Origin: Iamia sp038233075
Lineage (GTDB): Bacteria > Actinomycetota > Acidimicrobiia > Acidimicrobiales > Iamiaceae
NCBI GenBank assembly: GCA_038233075.1
Contig: JBBSMQ010000015.1
Span: 20,688 to 84,687, forward strand
DNA: 64,000 nucleotides
Reading direction: 5' to 3'
Below the pieces are notes generated by a model. The model saw only the letters and a program-made list of their open reading frames with translations. It was not told where the DNA came from and did not search any database. The position numbers were made by a program, and so were the translations under genes. Numbering within the stretch: the stretch's first letter is position 1; the number at the start of each line of letters is the position of its first letter. Positions 35,641 to 44,272 of this stretch are shown here, piece after piece.

Positions 35641-36555
35641 ATGCCCATCACCCCCACCGAGAAGATCTGGATGAACGGCGAGATGGTGCCGTGGGATCGG
35701 GCTCAGATCCACATCCTGACCCACTCGCTGCACTACGGGATGGGCGTGTTCGAGGGCATCCGCGCCTACGAGACCTCGGCCGGCGCCGGCATCTTCCGCC
35801 TGACCGACCACATGCGCCGGCTGCACGAGTCGGCCCGCATCATGGGCATGCCCATGCCGTACTCAGTCGACGAGCTGGTGAAGGCGACCAAGGCCGTCGT
35901 CGCCGCCTCGGGCCTGCCCAGCTGCTACATCCGCCCCATCGCCTACTACGGCTACGGCGAGATGGGCCTCAACACGCTGCCCTGCACCACCGACGTGGCC
36001 ATCGCCTGCTGGCCGTGGGGGGCGTACCTGGGGGACGACGCCCTCACCAACGGGGTGCGCATGAAGGTGTCGTCGTGGACCCGCCACGACCACAACACCA
36101 TGCCCCCGGCGGCCAAGACCACCGGCAACTACGTCAACTCGTCGCTGGCCAAGGTCGAGGCCCTCAACGCCGGCTACGACGAGGCCGTCATGCTCAATCC
36201 GCAGGGCTTCGTGTCCGAGTGCACCGGCGAGAACATCTTCGTGGCCCGCCACGGACGCTTCCTGACCCCGCCGCTGTCGTCAGGCGCGCTGGAGGGCATC
36301 ACCCAGAACACCGTGACCAACATCGCCCAGGACCTGGGCTTCGAGGTGGCCGAGGGCGTCCTGGCCCGCTCCGACCTCTACGTGGCCGAGGAGGCCTTCG
36401 TGTGCGGCACCGCGGCCGAGGTCTCCTCGGTGGCGTCGGTCGACGACCGCGAGATCCCCATCGGGCCCATGACCCTGGCCATCGGCCGCGAGTACGGCCG
36501 CACCGTGCGGGGCGAGGTCGACCGCTACAAGGACTGGGTCGAAGGTGTTTCGTAG
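35641..36555 (+). CDS. ilvE: Branched-chain amino acid aminotransferase
   Basis: A 304-residue fold-type IV PLP enzyme that performs the last step of Leu, Ile and Val synthesis. ATG 35641 is preceded by GAAGGAG. LHYGMGVFEGIRAYE, CYIRPIAYYGYGEMG, the PLP lysine in PPAAKTTGNYVNSSL, and FVSECTGENIFVARHG are intact. It is cotranscribed with leuB, so the leader attenuator containing Leu, Val and Ile codons would control it too, consistent with its three products. Confidence 0.95.
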   Translation: MPITPTEKIWMNGEMVPWDRAQIHILTHSLHYGMGVFEGIRAYETSAGAGIFRLTDHMRRLHESARIMGMPMPYSVDELVKATKAVVAASGLPSCYIRPIAYYGYGEMGLNTLPCTTDVAIACWPWGAYLGDDALTNGVRMKVSSWTRHDHNTMPPAAKTTGNYVNSSLAKVEALNAGYDEAVMLNPQGFVSECTGENIFVARHGRFLTPPLSSGALEGITQNTVTNIAQDLGFEVAEGVLARSDLYVAEEAFVCGTAAEVSSVASVDDREIPIGPMTLAIGREYGRTVRGEVDRYKDWVEGVS

Positions 36556-36658
36556 TCACTCGCTCGCTGGCGCTCGCTCCGTTCCTACGAGCCTTCGTTC
36601 GAGCTCGCTGCGCTCGCGCCCATGCTCGCCGACCAGCAAGCTGGATCGGCTCGCTTCT

Positions 36659-36679
36659 CCTGGGGGCTGCGCCCCCAGG
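36659..36679. terminator. Strong GC hairpin between ilvE and cimA
   Basis: CCTGGGGGC (36659-36667) pairs perfectly with GCCCCCAGG (36671-36679) across a TGC loop. No T-run follows on either strand. It lies about 100 bases after the ilvE stop and is a likely transcript end or stability element. The rest of 36556-36787 is low-complexity GC sequence without a gene. Confidence 0.5.
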
Positions 36680-36796
36680 CCCCCAGCGGCTGCGCCGGCC
36701 ACCACGTCCGCTGTGGGGGCGCCGGTCTCCCTTGCCACGGGTTCTCTGCGCCGGGCCGGAGTCAGTCGCCGCGTCGCATGTGGGTAGGTGCGGACC

Positions 36797-38437
36797 GTGA
36801 CTGATCATGGCTCTCATCCGCGGCGGCCGGGGTCGGCGCCGGCTGCGGTTGACATCTTCGATACGACGTTGCGGGATGGGGCGCAGTTCGAGGGGATCTC
36901 GCTGACCGTCGACGACAAGCTGCGGGTGGCCGAGCAGCTCGACTGGCTGGGGGTGCGCTGGATCGAGGGCGGGTACCCGCTGGCCAACCCGCGCGACGCC
37001 GAGTTCTTCCAGCGGGCCCCGACCGAGCTGACCCTGGAGACGGCCGAGCTGGTGGCCTTCGGATCCACCCGGCGCCCGGCCGGCAAGGTCGACGTCGACC
37101 CCACGCTGCGCGCTCTGGTCGCGGCCGGGACAACCACCGCCTGCATCGTGGGCAAGAGCTCGGCCTTCCACGTCACCCAGGCGCTGGGCACCACCCTGGA
37201 CGAGGGCGTGGCCATGGTGCGCGACTCCGTCGAGTTCCTCCGGGCCGAGGGACTCCGCGTGTTCTTCGACGCCGAGCACTTCTTCGACGGCTACCGGGCG
37301 GACCCCGAGTTCGCCCTCCGGGTCCTCGAAGCCGCCGCCATGGGCGGAGCCGAGTGCGTGGTGCTGTGCGACACCAACGGCGGGGCCCTGCCCCATGAGG
37401 TGCAGGAGGCGACGACGGCGGTCGTCGCCCACCTCGGTGTCCAGATCGGCATCCACACCCAGAACGACGGCGGCTGCGCGGTGGCCAACTCGCTGGCGGG
37501 CGTGCTCGGGGGCGCCACCCAGCTCCAGGGCACGATCAACGGCTACGGCGAGCGCACCGGCAACGCCAACCTGATGACCGCCATCCCCGACCTCGAGCTC
37601 AAGCTGGGCATCGCCTGCCTGCCCGAGGGTCGCATGGAGCGCCTCACCGCGGTCAGCCGCCACGTGGCCGAGCTGGTCAACCTGCCCCCGCACCCGGCTG
37701 ACCCGTACGTCGGCTCCTCGGCCTTCGCCCACAAGGCCGGGCTCCACACCTCCGGGCTGGGCAAGGCCGGCAGCACCACCTACGAGCACATCGACCCGGC
37801 CGTGGTCGGCAACCTCACCCGGGTCCTGGTGAGCGACCTCGGGGGCCGGGCCAGCATGGCCATGAAGGCAGCCGAGCTCGGCGTCGATCTCGACGACGGG
37901 GCCGCCGCCGCCCTGACCGACGAGCTGAAGCGGCGCGAGGCGCTGGGCTTCGTCTACGAGGCGGCCGACGCCTCCCTCGAGCTGCTCATGCGCGAGGCGG
38001 GCGGATGGCGCCAGGACCACTTCGGCCTGGAGGGCTACCGGGTGACCACCTACCACCGCCACGCCACCCGGGGCGGTGCCCCGATCCGAGAGGGCGAGGC
38101 CATGATCGACACCGAGGCCTCGGTGAAGGTCTGGGTGGGCGACGAGCGGTCGGTGGCGATCGGCGAGGGCAACGGGCCGGTCAACGCCCTCGACCACGCC
38201 CTGCGCACCGCCCTCGACGGGCGCTACCCGGCGCTAGCCCGCATCCACCTCATCGACTACCGGGTGCGGGTCCTCGACTCGTCGGCCACCACCGGCGCGG
38301 TGGTGCGGGTGTTGGTCGACTCCACCGACGGCGCGCACACCTGGACCACCATCGGGGTCGACAGCAACATCATCGAGGCCTCGTGGCAGGCCCTGGTGGA
38401 CTCGATCGTCTACGGCCTGGTCCACGCCGAGGCCTGA
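36797..38437 (+). CDS. cimA: Citramalate synthase
   Basis: A 546-residue DRE-TIM enzyme that condenses pyruvate with acetyl-CoA to citramalate, giving a threonine-independent route to isoleucine through LeuCD and LeuB. FDTTLRDGAQFEGISLTVDD is the catalytic start, VVLCDTNGGALPHEVQE and IGIHTQNDGGCAVANS follow, and INGYGERTGNANLMTAIPDL is typical of the CimA branch. A C-terminal LeuA-type allosteric domain is present (VLDSSATTGAVVRVLVD). I chose GTG 36797 because GGTAGG lies 8 bases upstream; GTG 36788 is an alternative. Confidence 0.92.
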   Translation: MTDHGSHPRRPGSAPAAVDIFDTTLRDGAQFEGISLTVDDKLRVAEQLDWLGVRWIEGGYPLANPRDAEFFQRAPTELTLETAELVAFGSTRRPAGKVDVDPTLRALVAAGTTTACIVGKSSAFHVTQALGTTLDEGVAMVRDSVEFLRAEGLRVFFDAEHFFDGYRADPEFALRVLEAAAMGGAECVVLCDTNGGALPHEVQEATTAVVAHLGVQIGIHTQNDGGCAVANSLAGVLGGATQLQGTINGYGERTGNANLMTAIPDLELKLGIACLPEGRMERLTAVSRHVAELVNLPPHPADPYVGSSAFAHKAGLHTSGLGKAGSTTYEHIDPAVVGNLTRVLVSDLGGRASMAMKAAELGVDLDDGAAAALTDELKRREALGFVYEAADASLELLMREAGGWRQDHFGLEGYRVTTYHRHATRGGAPIREGEAMIDTEASVKVWVGDERSVAIGEGNGPVNALDHALRTALDGRYPALARIHLIDYRVRVLDSSATTGAVVRVLVDSTDGAHTWTTIGVDSNIIEASWQALVDSIVYGLVHAEA

Positions 38438-38568
38438 CCAGCGACCGACAGCGGCAGGCGTCGTTGCTCTGCTTGGGGGGCGCCGAAGCCTCCGGGGGGG
38501 CTGTAGCCGGGTTGGGGCGCGTCATGGCCGCCCGACGGCGGGGGTGACGGGGGGCTCTGGTCCGACAT
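38410..38568 (-). pseudogene. N-terminal remnant of a Pro/Gly-rich TM2-type membrane protein
   Basis: An ATG at 38568 with GGAGG 8 bases upstream starts MSDQSPPSPPPSGGHDAPQP, the kind of Pro/Gly-rich N-terminus that precedes TM2 or similar small membrane domains. After about residue 38 it continues without any recognisable domain and stops at residue 52, 28 bases into the end of cimA on the other strand. I read it as a truncated gene; a C-terminal TM2-like piece lies just beyond on the opposite strand. Confidence 0.45.
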
Positions 38569-38639
38569 GGGTTCGACCTCCATCGCGATGGGGGAACCCG
38601 CTCGAGCCCGCCCGGCGCGGCGTGAACCTGGCCTGCCGC

Positions 38640-38785
38640 CGCGACCAAGGTGGGCGACCCACCGCTCCCTGCGGACCCTCATCGTCGGGCCGCTGACCCT
38701 CGGTCTCTGGTCCGTCGTCCCGTTCGTCTGGGTGCTGGTCGACTTCGTCCTGATCCTGACCGGAGGGGTGCGGGACCGGGACGGC
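38640..38785 (+). pseudogene. C-terminal fragment resembling a TM2 domain
   Basis: On the plus strand, PLTLGLWSVVPFVWVLVDFV followed by LILTGGVRDRDG matches the second half of a TM2 domain (hydrophobic helix ending ILTG, then a charged tail with DRDG). No matching first half or credible start is present on this strand. With the Pro-rich N-terminus on the minus strand at 38410-38568, the pair may be halves of one gene separated by an inversion. Confidence 0.4.
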
Positions 38786-38841
38786 CCGGCCCCTGCTCTG
38801 AGCCGGGTGCCTTGCGGGCAGCACCGGCACTAGCGTCGGCG

Positions 38842-39378
38842 ATGATGGCTGCCCCGGACTACGTCCCCACCGACCCGATGGCCCGCCTGCGGTCCTACTC
38901 CTCGAGTCCCCGGCGTCCCGAGTCGTGGGTGGCCGACCGGCCCGGGGACCTCGACCACGGCCAGCCCCGGGGCGAGGGTTTCGGCGCCCCCGGTCCGGAT
39001 CTCGGCTTCGCCCTCAAGATCGCTCGCACCTTCGACGATCGCCTCCACCTGGCCGAGGGCGAGGATCACCACGATGTGGTCGGGGGCTGCGTGGCCATGG
39101 CCATGCGTCGGGCGTCGCTGTTCGGGCGGGCACCGGTCGTGCACGACCTGACAGTCGCCTTCACGTTGTGGGGCTTCCTCGATGGCGGGGCCCCGGACGA
39201 GCTGGTCGCCCGGCGGCGCACGGCCTTCGAGGGGGTGGGTCACGCCGCCCACCACTACGTCGAGCTCCGGGCCCTGGTCGACTCCGTCCCCGAGGCGACC
39301 CTGCAGATGACCCCGGCCCGGGTCACCGAGGCGCACCAGGCCGACTGGCGCGGCCCGCTCGGCCTCCACGTCACCTGA
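38842..39378 (+). CDS. Conserved hypothetical protein
   Basis: I do not recognise a family. The 178-residue soluble product starts at ATG 38842 or 38845. It is rich in aromatic and His residues in its centre (EGEDHHDVVGGCVAMAMRRA, AFTLWGFLDGGAPDELVARR, GHAAHHYVELRALVD), suggesting a helical fold. It lacks signal peptide and membrane segments. It lies between the TM2 remnants and gltX. Confidence 0.6.
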   Translation: MMAAPDYVPTDPMARLRSYSSSPRRPESWVADRPGDLDHGQPRGEGFGAPGPDLGFALKIARTFDDRLHLAEGEDHHDVVGGCVAMAMRRASLFGRAPVVHDLTVAFTLWGFLDGGAPDELVARRRTAFEGVGHAAHHYVELRALVDSVPEATLQMTPARVTEAHQADWRGPLGLHVT

Positions 39379-39470
39379 GGTTCACCGACAGCCTGAGCCG
39401 GTGCCGGGGACGCCGTCAACGCGGTCGGTCCGGCGTTGAGAGAGTGTCGAGAGCACGACGTTCGAGTGCC

Positions 39471-39505
39471 CACCTGACGTGCAGAGGCTCGCACCTGACG
39501 TGCAG
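39471..39505. repeat. Short direct repeats upstream of gltX
   Basis: CACCTGACGTGCAG occurs at 39471-39484 and 39492-39505, a period of 21 bases, i.e. two helical turns. It ends 36 bases before the gltX start, close to where its promoter must be, so it could be a regulator site as well as a member of the intergenic repeat class. Confidence 0.5.
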
Positions 39506-39541
39506 GCAGCCGGGCTGTGGCACGTGGGTACGCTCGGGTCA

Positions 39542-40966
39542 GTGACCGATGCGCCCGTCGTCCGCTTCGCACCCTCACCCACCGGCTTCCTGCACGTGGG
39601 TTCGGCCCACTCCGCCCTGGCCAACTGGCTGGTCGCCCGTCAGGCCGGTGGTCGCTTCCTGCTCCGCATCGAGGACACCGACGCCGAGCGCAACCGCCCC
39701 GAGCTGATCGAGAACGTGCTCGAGATGCTCCGGTGGCTGGGCCTGGGGTGGGACGACGAGCCGGTGCACCAGAGTGATCGCACCGACGAGCACCGGCGCG
39801 CCGCCCTGGAGATGGCCGAGGCCGGCACCGCGTACTGGTGCGACTGCGCCGGCGAGCAGGTGCAGGCTCGGGCCCAGGAGCGGGGCGGTCCACCGGGCTA
39901 CGACGGCCACTGCCGTCGCCGCGGCCTCGACCGCAGTGACAGCACCGCCCTGCGCTTCCGGGTGCCGGAGGGGACCACCCGCTGGACCGACCTGGTGCGG
40001 GGCGAGGTCTCCTTCGAGAACACGACGCTGGAGGACTTCGTGCTCCTGCGGTCGAGCGGGGCGCCCATGTTCCTGCTGGTCAACGCCCTCGACGACGCCC
40101 ACATGGGCATCACCCACGTCATCCGGGGCGAGGACCACGTCAACGGCACGCCCAAGTACCTCCTGATCCTGCGGGCCCTGAGCCTCGACGAGCCGACGGC
40201 CTTCGCCCACCTGCCGCTGCTGGTCAACGAGGGTCGCAAGAAGCTCTCCAAGCGGCGCGACGACGTCTCGGTGGCCGACTACCGGGCCGAGGGCCTGCTC
40301 CCCGAGGCCATGGTCAACTACCTGTCCCTGCTGGGCTGGGGTCCACCCGACGGCGTCGAGGTCCGGCCGGTGGAGGAGATCATCGAGCTCTACGACCTGG
40401 CCGCGGTGAACCCGTCGCCTGCCTTCTTCGATCGAGACAAGCTCCTCCACGTCAACGGGGAGTGGATCCGCTCCCTCGACCCCGCCGACTTCGTGGCCCG
40501 CGCCAGTCCGTTCCTTCCCCCGGGCGACGAGCCTGCGCAGGCCCTGGCCGCCATGGCGCCACTGGTCCAGGAGCGGGTGAAGACCCTGGCCGAGGCGCCG
40601 GCCATGGTCGATTTCCTCTGGATGGAGGAGCCGCCGCTCGACGAGGCCGCGTGGGACAAGGCGCTGGTGCGAGGTAGGGCCGCTCGCGAGGTGCTCGACG
40701 CCAGCCTGGACGAGCTGGGTCGGCTGGCCGAGGCCGGCGACGGCGCGTGGGTGGCGGCCGACGTGTCCGACGCGGTGGCGCGGGTCGCCACCACCGCCGG
40801 GCTGGTCAACGCCGAGGGTCGACCCCAGATGGCCAAGGCCCAGGCACCCATCCGCGTCGCCACCACCGGTCGAGCCGTGGGCCCGCCGCTGTGGGAGTCG
40901 CTGGCGGTGCTGGGACCGACCCGGACCCTCGCCCGCCTGGGCGCGGCCCGGGAGCGCCTGGGCTGA
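39542..40966 (+). CDS. gltX: Glutamate--tRNA ligase
   Basis: A 474-residue class I aminoacyl-tRNA synthetase. The HIGH motif is in PSPTGFLHVGSAHSALANWL, and the KMSKS-type motif reads KKLSKRRDD. The anticodon-binding C-terminal half follows. Start GTG 39542, ahead of VTDAPVVRFAPSPTG. With GatB/YqeY-type sequence elsewhere in the window, Glu-tRNA-Gln formation by this enzyme is plausible. It overlaps the downstream DUF218 gene by one base (TGATG), and tRNA-Gln and tRNA-Glu genes follow. Confidence 0.94.
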   Translation: MTDAPVVRFAPSPTGFLHVGSAHSALANWLVARQAGGRFLLRIEDTDAERNRPELIENVLEMLRWLGLGWDDEPVHQSDRTDEHRRAALEMAEAGTAYWCDCAGEQVQARAQERGGPPGYDGHCRRRGLDRSDSTALRFRVPEGTTRWTDLVRGEVSFENTTLEDFVLLRSSGAPMFLLVNALDDAHMGITHVIRGEDHVNGTPKYLLILRALSLDEPTAFAHLPLLVNEGRKKLSKRRDDVSVADYRAEGLLPEAMVNYLSLLGWGPPDGVEVRPVEEIIELYDLAAVNPSPAFFDRDKLLHVNGEWIRSLDPADFVARASPFLPPGDEPAQALAAMAPLVQERVKTLAEAPAMVDFLWMEEPPLDEAAWDKALVRGRAAREVLDASLDELGRLAEAGDGAWVAADVSDAVARVATTAGLVNAEGRPQMAKAQAPIRVATTGRAVGPPLWESLAVLGPTRTLARLGAARERLG

Positions 40967-41658
40967 TGGCCCCTCCCACCTCGACCGAGCTGCCCGCGGG
41001 GCTCATCACCAGTGGCGAGCACCAGGCCCTCGAAGCCGAGCCCGCCCCGCCCCGCCGGGTCTGGAGGGGTCGCGTGATCCGCATCCTCGCCCTCGTGGCC
41101 GTGCTGATCATCGGTTACGTGACGGTCACCTTCCTCCAGGTGTGGCGGGCCTCCAGCCAGGACAGCTCCCCGCCGTCGGACGCCATCGTGGTCCTCGGCG
41201 CGGCCCAGTACGGCGGGCGGCCGTCACCGGTGCTCGAAGCCCGTCTTGACCACGCCCTCGGGCTCTATCGACGGGGGGTGGCCCCGACAGTCGTCGTCAC
41301 CGGTGGCCGCCGGGTCGGCGACACCTTCACCGAGGCCACCTCGGGTTACAACTGGCTGCGCGACAGGGGAGTGCCCGATGAGGCCATCCGCAAGGAGGTG
41401 CAGGGGAAGACCACCTTCGAGTCCCTCGCTGCCACCGCCCGGTTCCTCCGCGAGGACGGGGCCGCCGAGGTGGTGCTCGTCACCGACGACTACCACGCCC
41501 TCCGGGTGGCAGGCATCGCCGGGGAGGTGGGACTCGATCCGCACCTCTCCACCGTCGACCAGCCCGGGGGCTCGGTGACCGAACTGGGGAAGGAGACCGC
41601 CGCCGTCGCCGCCGGGCGGGTCATCGGGTACCGGCGCCTCACCAACCTCACCGGCTGA
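40966..41658 (+). CDS. YdcF/SanA-like DUF218 membrane protein
   Basis: A 230-residue protein starting at ATG 40966, overlapping the gltX stop. One membrane helix near 42-62 (IRILALVAVLIIGYVTVTFL) anchors an extracytoplasmic DUF218 domain: SDAIVVLGAAQYGGRPSPVL, VVTGGRRVGDTFTEA, TTFESLAATARFL and LVTDDYHALRV. Relatives (SanA, YdcF, ElyC) act in envelope or peptidoglycan precursor metabolism. Coupling to gltX is probably only transcriptional. Confidence 0.85.
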   Translation: MAPPTSTELPAGLITSGEHQALEAEPAPPRRVWRGRVIRILALVAVLIIGYVTVTFLQVWRASSQDSSPPSDAIVVLGAAQYGGRPSPVLEARLDHALGLYRRGVAPTVVVTGGRRVGDTFTEATSGYNWLRDRGVPDEAIRKEVQGKTTFESLAATARFLREDGAAEVVLVTDDYHALRVAGIAGEVGLDPHLSTVDQPGGSVTELGKETAAVAAGRVIGYRRLTNLTG

Positions 41659-41777
41659 CACCGCGGATCGGGGTCTCGGGCCCAGGGCCGTCGTGGCCCC
41701 CCGTCGTGCCTCGAACCGGGTGGCTGATCCGGTGTGCGACGCTGCGAGGGCCTCGTCTAGGGTGCAACCTCCACCTT

Positions 41778-41849
41778 TCGGGGGTGGTGTAATCGGTAAC
41801 ACAGCTGGTTCTGGTCCAGTCGTTGGGGGTTCGAGTCCTCCCCCCCGAG
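41778..41849 (+). tRNA. tRNA-Gln (anticodon CTG)
   Basis: A complete 72-nt cloverleaf. The acceptor TCGGGGG (41778-41784) pairs with CCCCCGA (41842-41848), discriminator G. The D arm has GTGTAATCGGTAACAC, the anticodon stem GCTGG/CCAGT holds loop TTCTGGT with anticodon CTG, and the T arm contains GTTCGAGTC. No encoded CCA. Confidence 0.92.
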
Positions 41850-41909
41850 CGGACCTGCGCCTGGCGCAGCGTCACCCATAGGCCCGGCCCCGGCCGGAGC
41901 CGCACACAG

Positions 41910-41982
41910 GCCCCCATCGTCTAGCGGCCTAGGACACCACCCTCTCAAGGTGGCGGCACGGGTTCGAATCCCGTTGGGGGTG
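41910..41982 (+). tRNA. tRNA-Glu (anticodon CTC)
   Basis: A complete 73-nt cloverleaf. The acceptor GCCCCCA (41910-41916) pairs with TGGGGGT (41975-41981) with a terminal G-T wobble. The anticodon stem CCACC/GGTGG holds loop CTCTCAA with anticodon CTC, and the T arm contains GGTTCGAATCC. It lies 60 bases after tRNA-Gln and downstream of gltX. Confidence 0.92.
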
Positions 41983-42493
41983 CTCGCAGAGGAGCCCTGG
42001 TGAGAGCGCAGAAGTGCGCCCTGGCCAGGGGTTTCGTCGTTTCCCGGCGCGGGACGCCTGTCCCGGTTGGTGACAGCCCGTGTCGTCCTGAACCGACCCG
42101 TGGCGCGCCATTTGTGCCAGATTTGTGCCAATCGGACCCGCTCCGAGTGGTGATGTGCTCTCGCTGTGTAACCACCCTGAGCGGACGCCTGCACCTTGCG
42201 GAGCGGGGCGCTTCGTCGAGGGCCCCCGGCGGGGGCGGCGGCCGTGTCGGCCGCCGTCGTGGGGGCTCAGCGGAGGGGCGAACCGGTTAGAAAACGCGGC
42301 GCAGCCGGTCCGTCTGGTGCGGTCCGGTACCGGAAGGTCTTGTTCGGTATGGGTTCCCGCTGGCCCGGTGCCCACCGGTGCCGGTCCGTGTCGACGAGTT
42401 CATGGGACAAACCATTGGGACAGGTGACCAGGATCCCAGGTCTGGGTGGGACCCGCCTGCCCTCTCGACCGACCGTACCCCTACCGTGGGGCG
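41983..42493. other. Gene-free spacer after the tRNA pair, possible integration scar
   Basis: I find no credible gene in these 511 bases: the open frames here have no start signal or recognisable sequence. TTTGTGCCA occurs twice at 42111-42119 and 42122-42130, with AT-richer surroundings than the rest of the window. Such repeats beside a tRNA 3' end can be the arm sites of an attachment region. A decayed element with a tyrosine integrase lies 21 kb to the right. Confidence 0.4.
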
Positions 42494-43247
42494 GTGCTCG
42501 CCAGGGTCCTTGCCATCGGTCCGTCGTTCATGCAGCCCGAGTTCTGGCTCAGGAAGGCGGGCAGCAGCGTCTTCCTCGTCGTGGTGGCCATCATCTTCGC
42601 CGAGTCCGGCCTCTTCTTCGGCTTCTTCCTGCCCGGTGACTCGCTGCTGTTCCTGACGGGGTTCCTGACCTCTGAAGGTGCCGCGGCGTTCGCGCGGGAC
42701 ACCCCGGGACTCATTGACGCGGTCAACGCGTTGCCGCCCCTCCCGGTGCTCCTTGGGGCGTTCTTCCTGGCCGCCGTCGCCGGCGACCAGGTGGGCTACC
42801 TCTTCGGGCGGCAAGGTCGGTCCCGCCCTCTTCTCTCGACCCGACTCTCGGCTGTTCAAGCAGGCCCACGTGGCCAGGGCCCACTCCTTCCTCGAGAGGC
42901 ACGGCCCCAAGACCATCTTCCTCGCCCGGTTCGTCCCCATCGTGCGCACCTTTGCCCCCATCGTCGCGGGCGTGGGCAAGATGCGGTACCGCATCTTCCT
43001 CACCTACAACCTGATCGGCGGGTTCGTCTGGGCCGTGGGGGTCACCTCGCTCGGTCACGTCCTCGGCAACGTCACCGTCGTGCGCGAGAACATTGAGTAC
43101 ACGACCATCGGCGTCGTCATGTTGTCGCTCACCCCGGTGTTCGTCGAGGTCTACCGCTCTCGACGCCACGGCGACGGTCCGGCCGAGGCTCAGCCCGCCC
43201 CTGCCCACGCGGCCGAAGCCGGGGCCGCGGAGGTCCCCGAAGCCTGA
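42494..43247 (+). pseudogene. DedA-family membrane protein with a frameshift
   Basis: From GTG 42494 the first frame gives an intact DedA N-terminal half (VVVAIIFAESGLFFGFFLPG, ALPPLPVLLGAFFLAAVAGD and QVGYLFGR). At about 42815 one extra base moves the rest into another frame: KVGPALFSRPDSRLFKQAHV, RFVPIVRTFAPIVAGVGKMR and WAVGVTSLGHVLG, ending at 43247. Removing one G in GGGCGGCAAGG restores the full protein. DedA proteins are flippases or transporters of the membrane. It is either a true pseudogene or an assembly error. Confidence 0.82.
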
Positions 43248-43451
43248 CGTGGCCGGAGGCGGATGCACTGCGGATCGTCGGTGGTGCCGCCGGCGCGCGT
43301 CGCTGGAGCGAGCAGCTCCGGCCAGGCCGGCGCATCCCGTCGACACAAGGGAGATCCCGACCGAGGGGGGCCCGGCGGGGCATTCTTACCTCGTCGTCGG
43401 GTCCATCGGTCGAGGCACCGGCCGTGCGAGCCGCGGCCCGGCGGGGCCTGG

Positions 43452-44181
43452 TCAGCTCGCGATGGGCCGCCCGGCCGGCGCGACCGGCGTCCTCGGGACT
43501 CGGGCGGCTCGTCGGCTCGGGTGGCGGCTCGCCGATGCGATGCGGTGGAGCCGGTTGGCGGAGTCGTGGGCGCGGACGATGTCGGCGACGAGTGCGGTGA
43601 CGTCGTCGCTCGCGTGAGCGGCGATGGCGGTGTCGACGACGCGCGGCGCGGTTCGGCCGTCATCGGGGCCGGCCAGCAGGGTTGCGAGGGTGGAGTCGTC
43701 GAGGACTCCGCACACTCCGTCGCTGCAGAGCAGGAAACGATCGTCGGGCCGCAGGTCGAGGATCCAGGCGTCGACATCGATGGCGGCGGTGGAGCCGAGG
43801 CACCGGGTGAGGACGTGGCGGCTCCGCCGGCTGATGGTCGAGTCCACCCCGGCGCGGATGAGGGCGGCTTCCCAGGTGTGGTCGGTGGTGATGCGCCAGA
43901 GGTCACCGTCGCGGAGGCGGTAGGCCCGGCTGTCGCCGATGGACACGACGGCGATGCTGTTCTCGGACGTGAGCATCTCGATGGCGACCAGGGTGCTGCC
44001 CATCGAGTGCAGGGTGGGCTGTTGGACGGCCCGGTCGAGGATGCTGGTGTTGGCGGTCCAGAAGCCGTTGACGAGGTCGTTGGCCGACGGCGGCCCGGCG
44101 GTCGGCCGTGAGGGTGCGGTCCTGGTTGTCGGTCCGTCGGGCTCCGGTTCGAGTGGCGACGGATGTGTGGAGTGTGAACAT
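43452..44181 (-). pseudogene. PP2C-type protein phosphatase lacking its metal-binding core
   Basis: A strong ribosome site (GAAGGAGG) precedes ATG 44181, which starts MFTLHTSVATRTGARRTDNQ DRT, the normal PP2C opening. The frame then shifts near 44095 into ANDLVNGFWTANTSILDRAV and continues through SMGSTLVAIEML, IGDSRAYRLRDGDL, LLCSDGV and ASDDVTALV to a stop at 43452. The DGMGGH segment that should follow the opening is deleted, so the metal site is incomplete. The region 43248-43451 between this and DedA has no gene. Confidence 0.78.
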
Positions 44182-44272
44182 GTTGCCCTCCTTCGGGCGC
44201 TGGACTTGCTGATCTGGGGGAAACGTACGACTGTGGGACTGAGGATCTGCTGAGCATCGGGTGCGGGTTCGT

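Noticed and set aside
36299..38197. 632-residue minus-strand frame antisense to cimA
   Set aside because: Shadow of cimA, whose motifs are intact on the plus strand.
41929..42493. Small genes after tRNA-Glu
   Set aside because: Open frames on both strands here have no ribosome site and overlap the tRNA or the repeats; composition is not protein-like.
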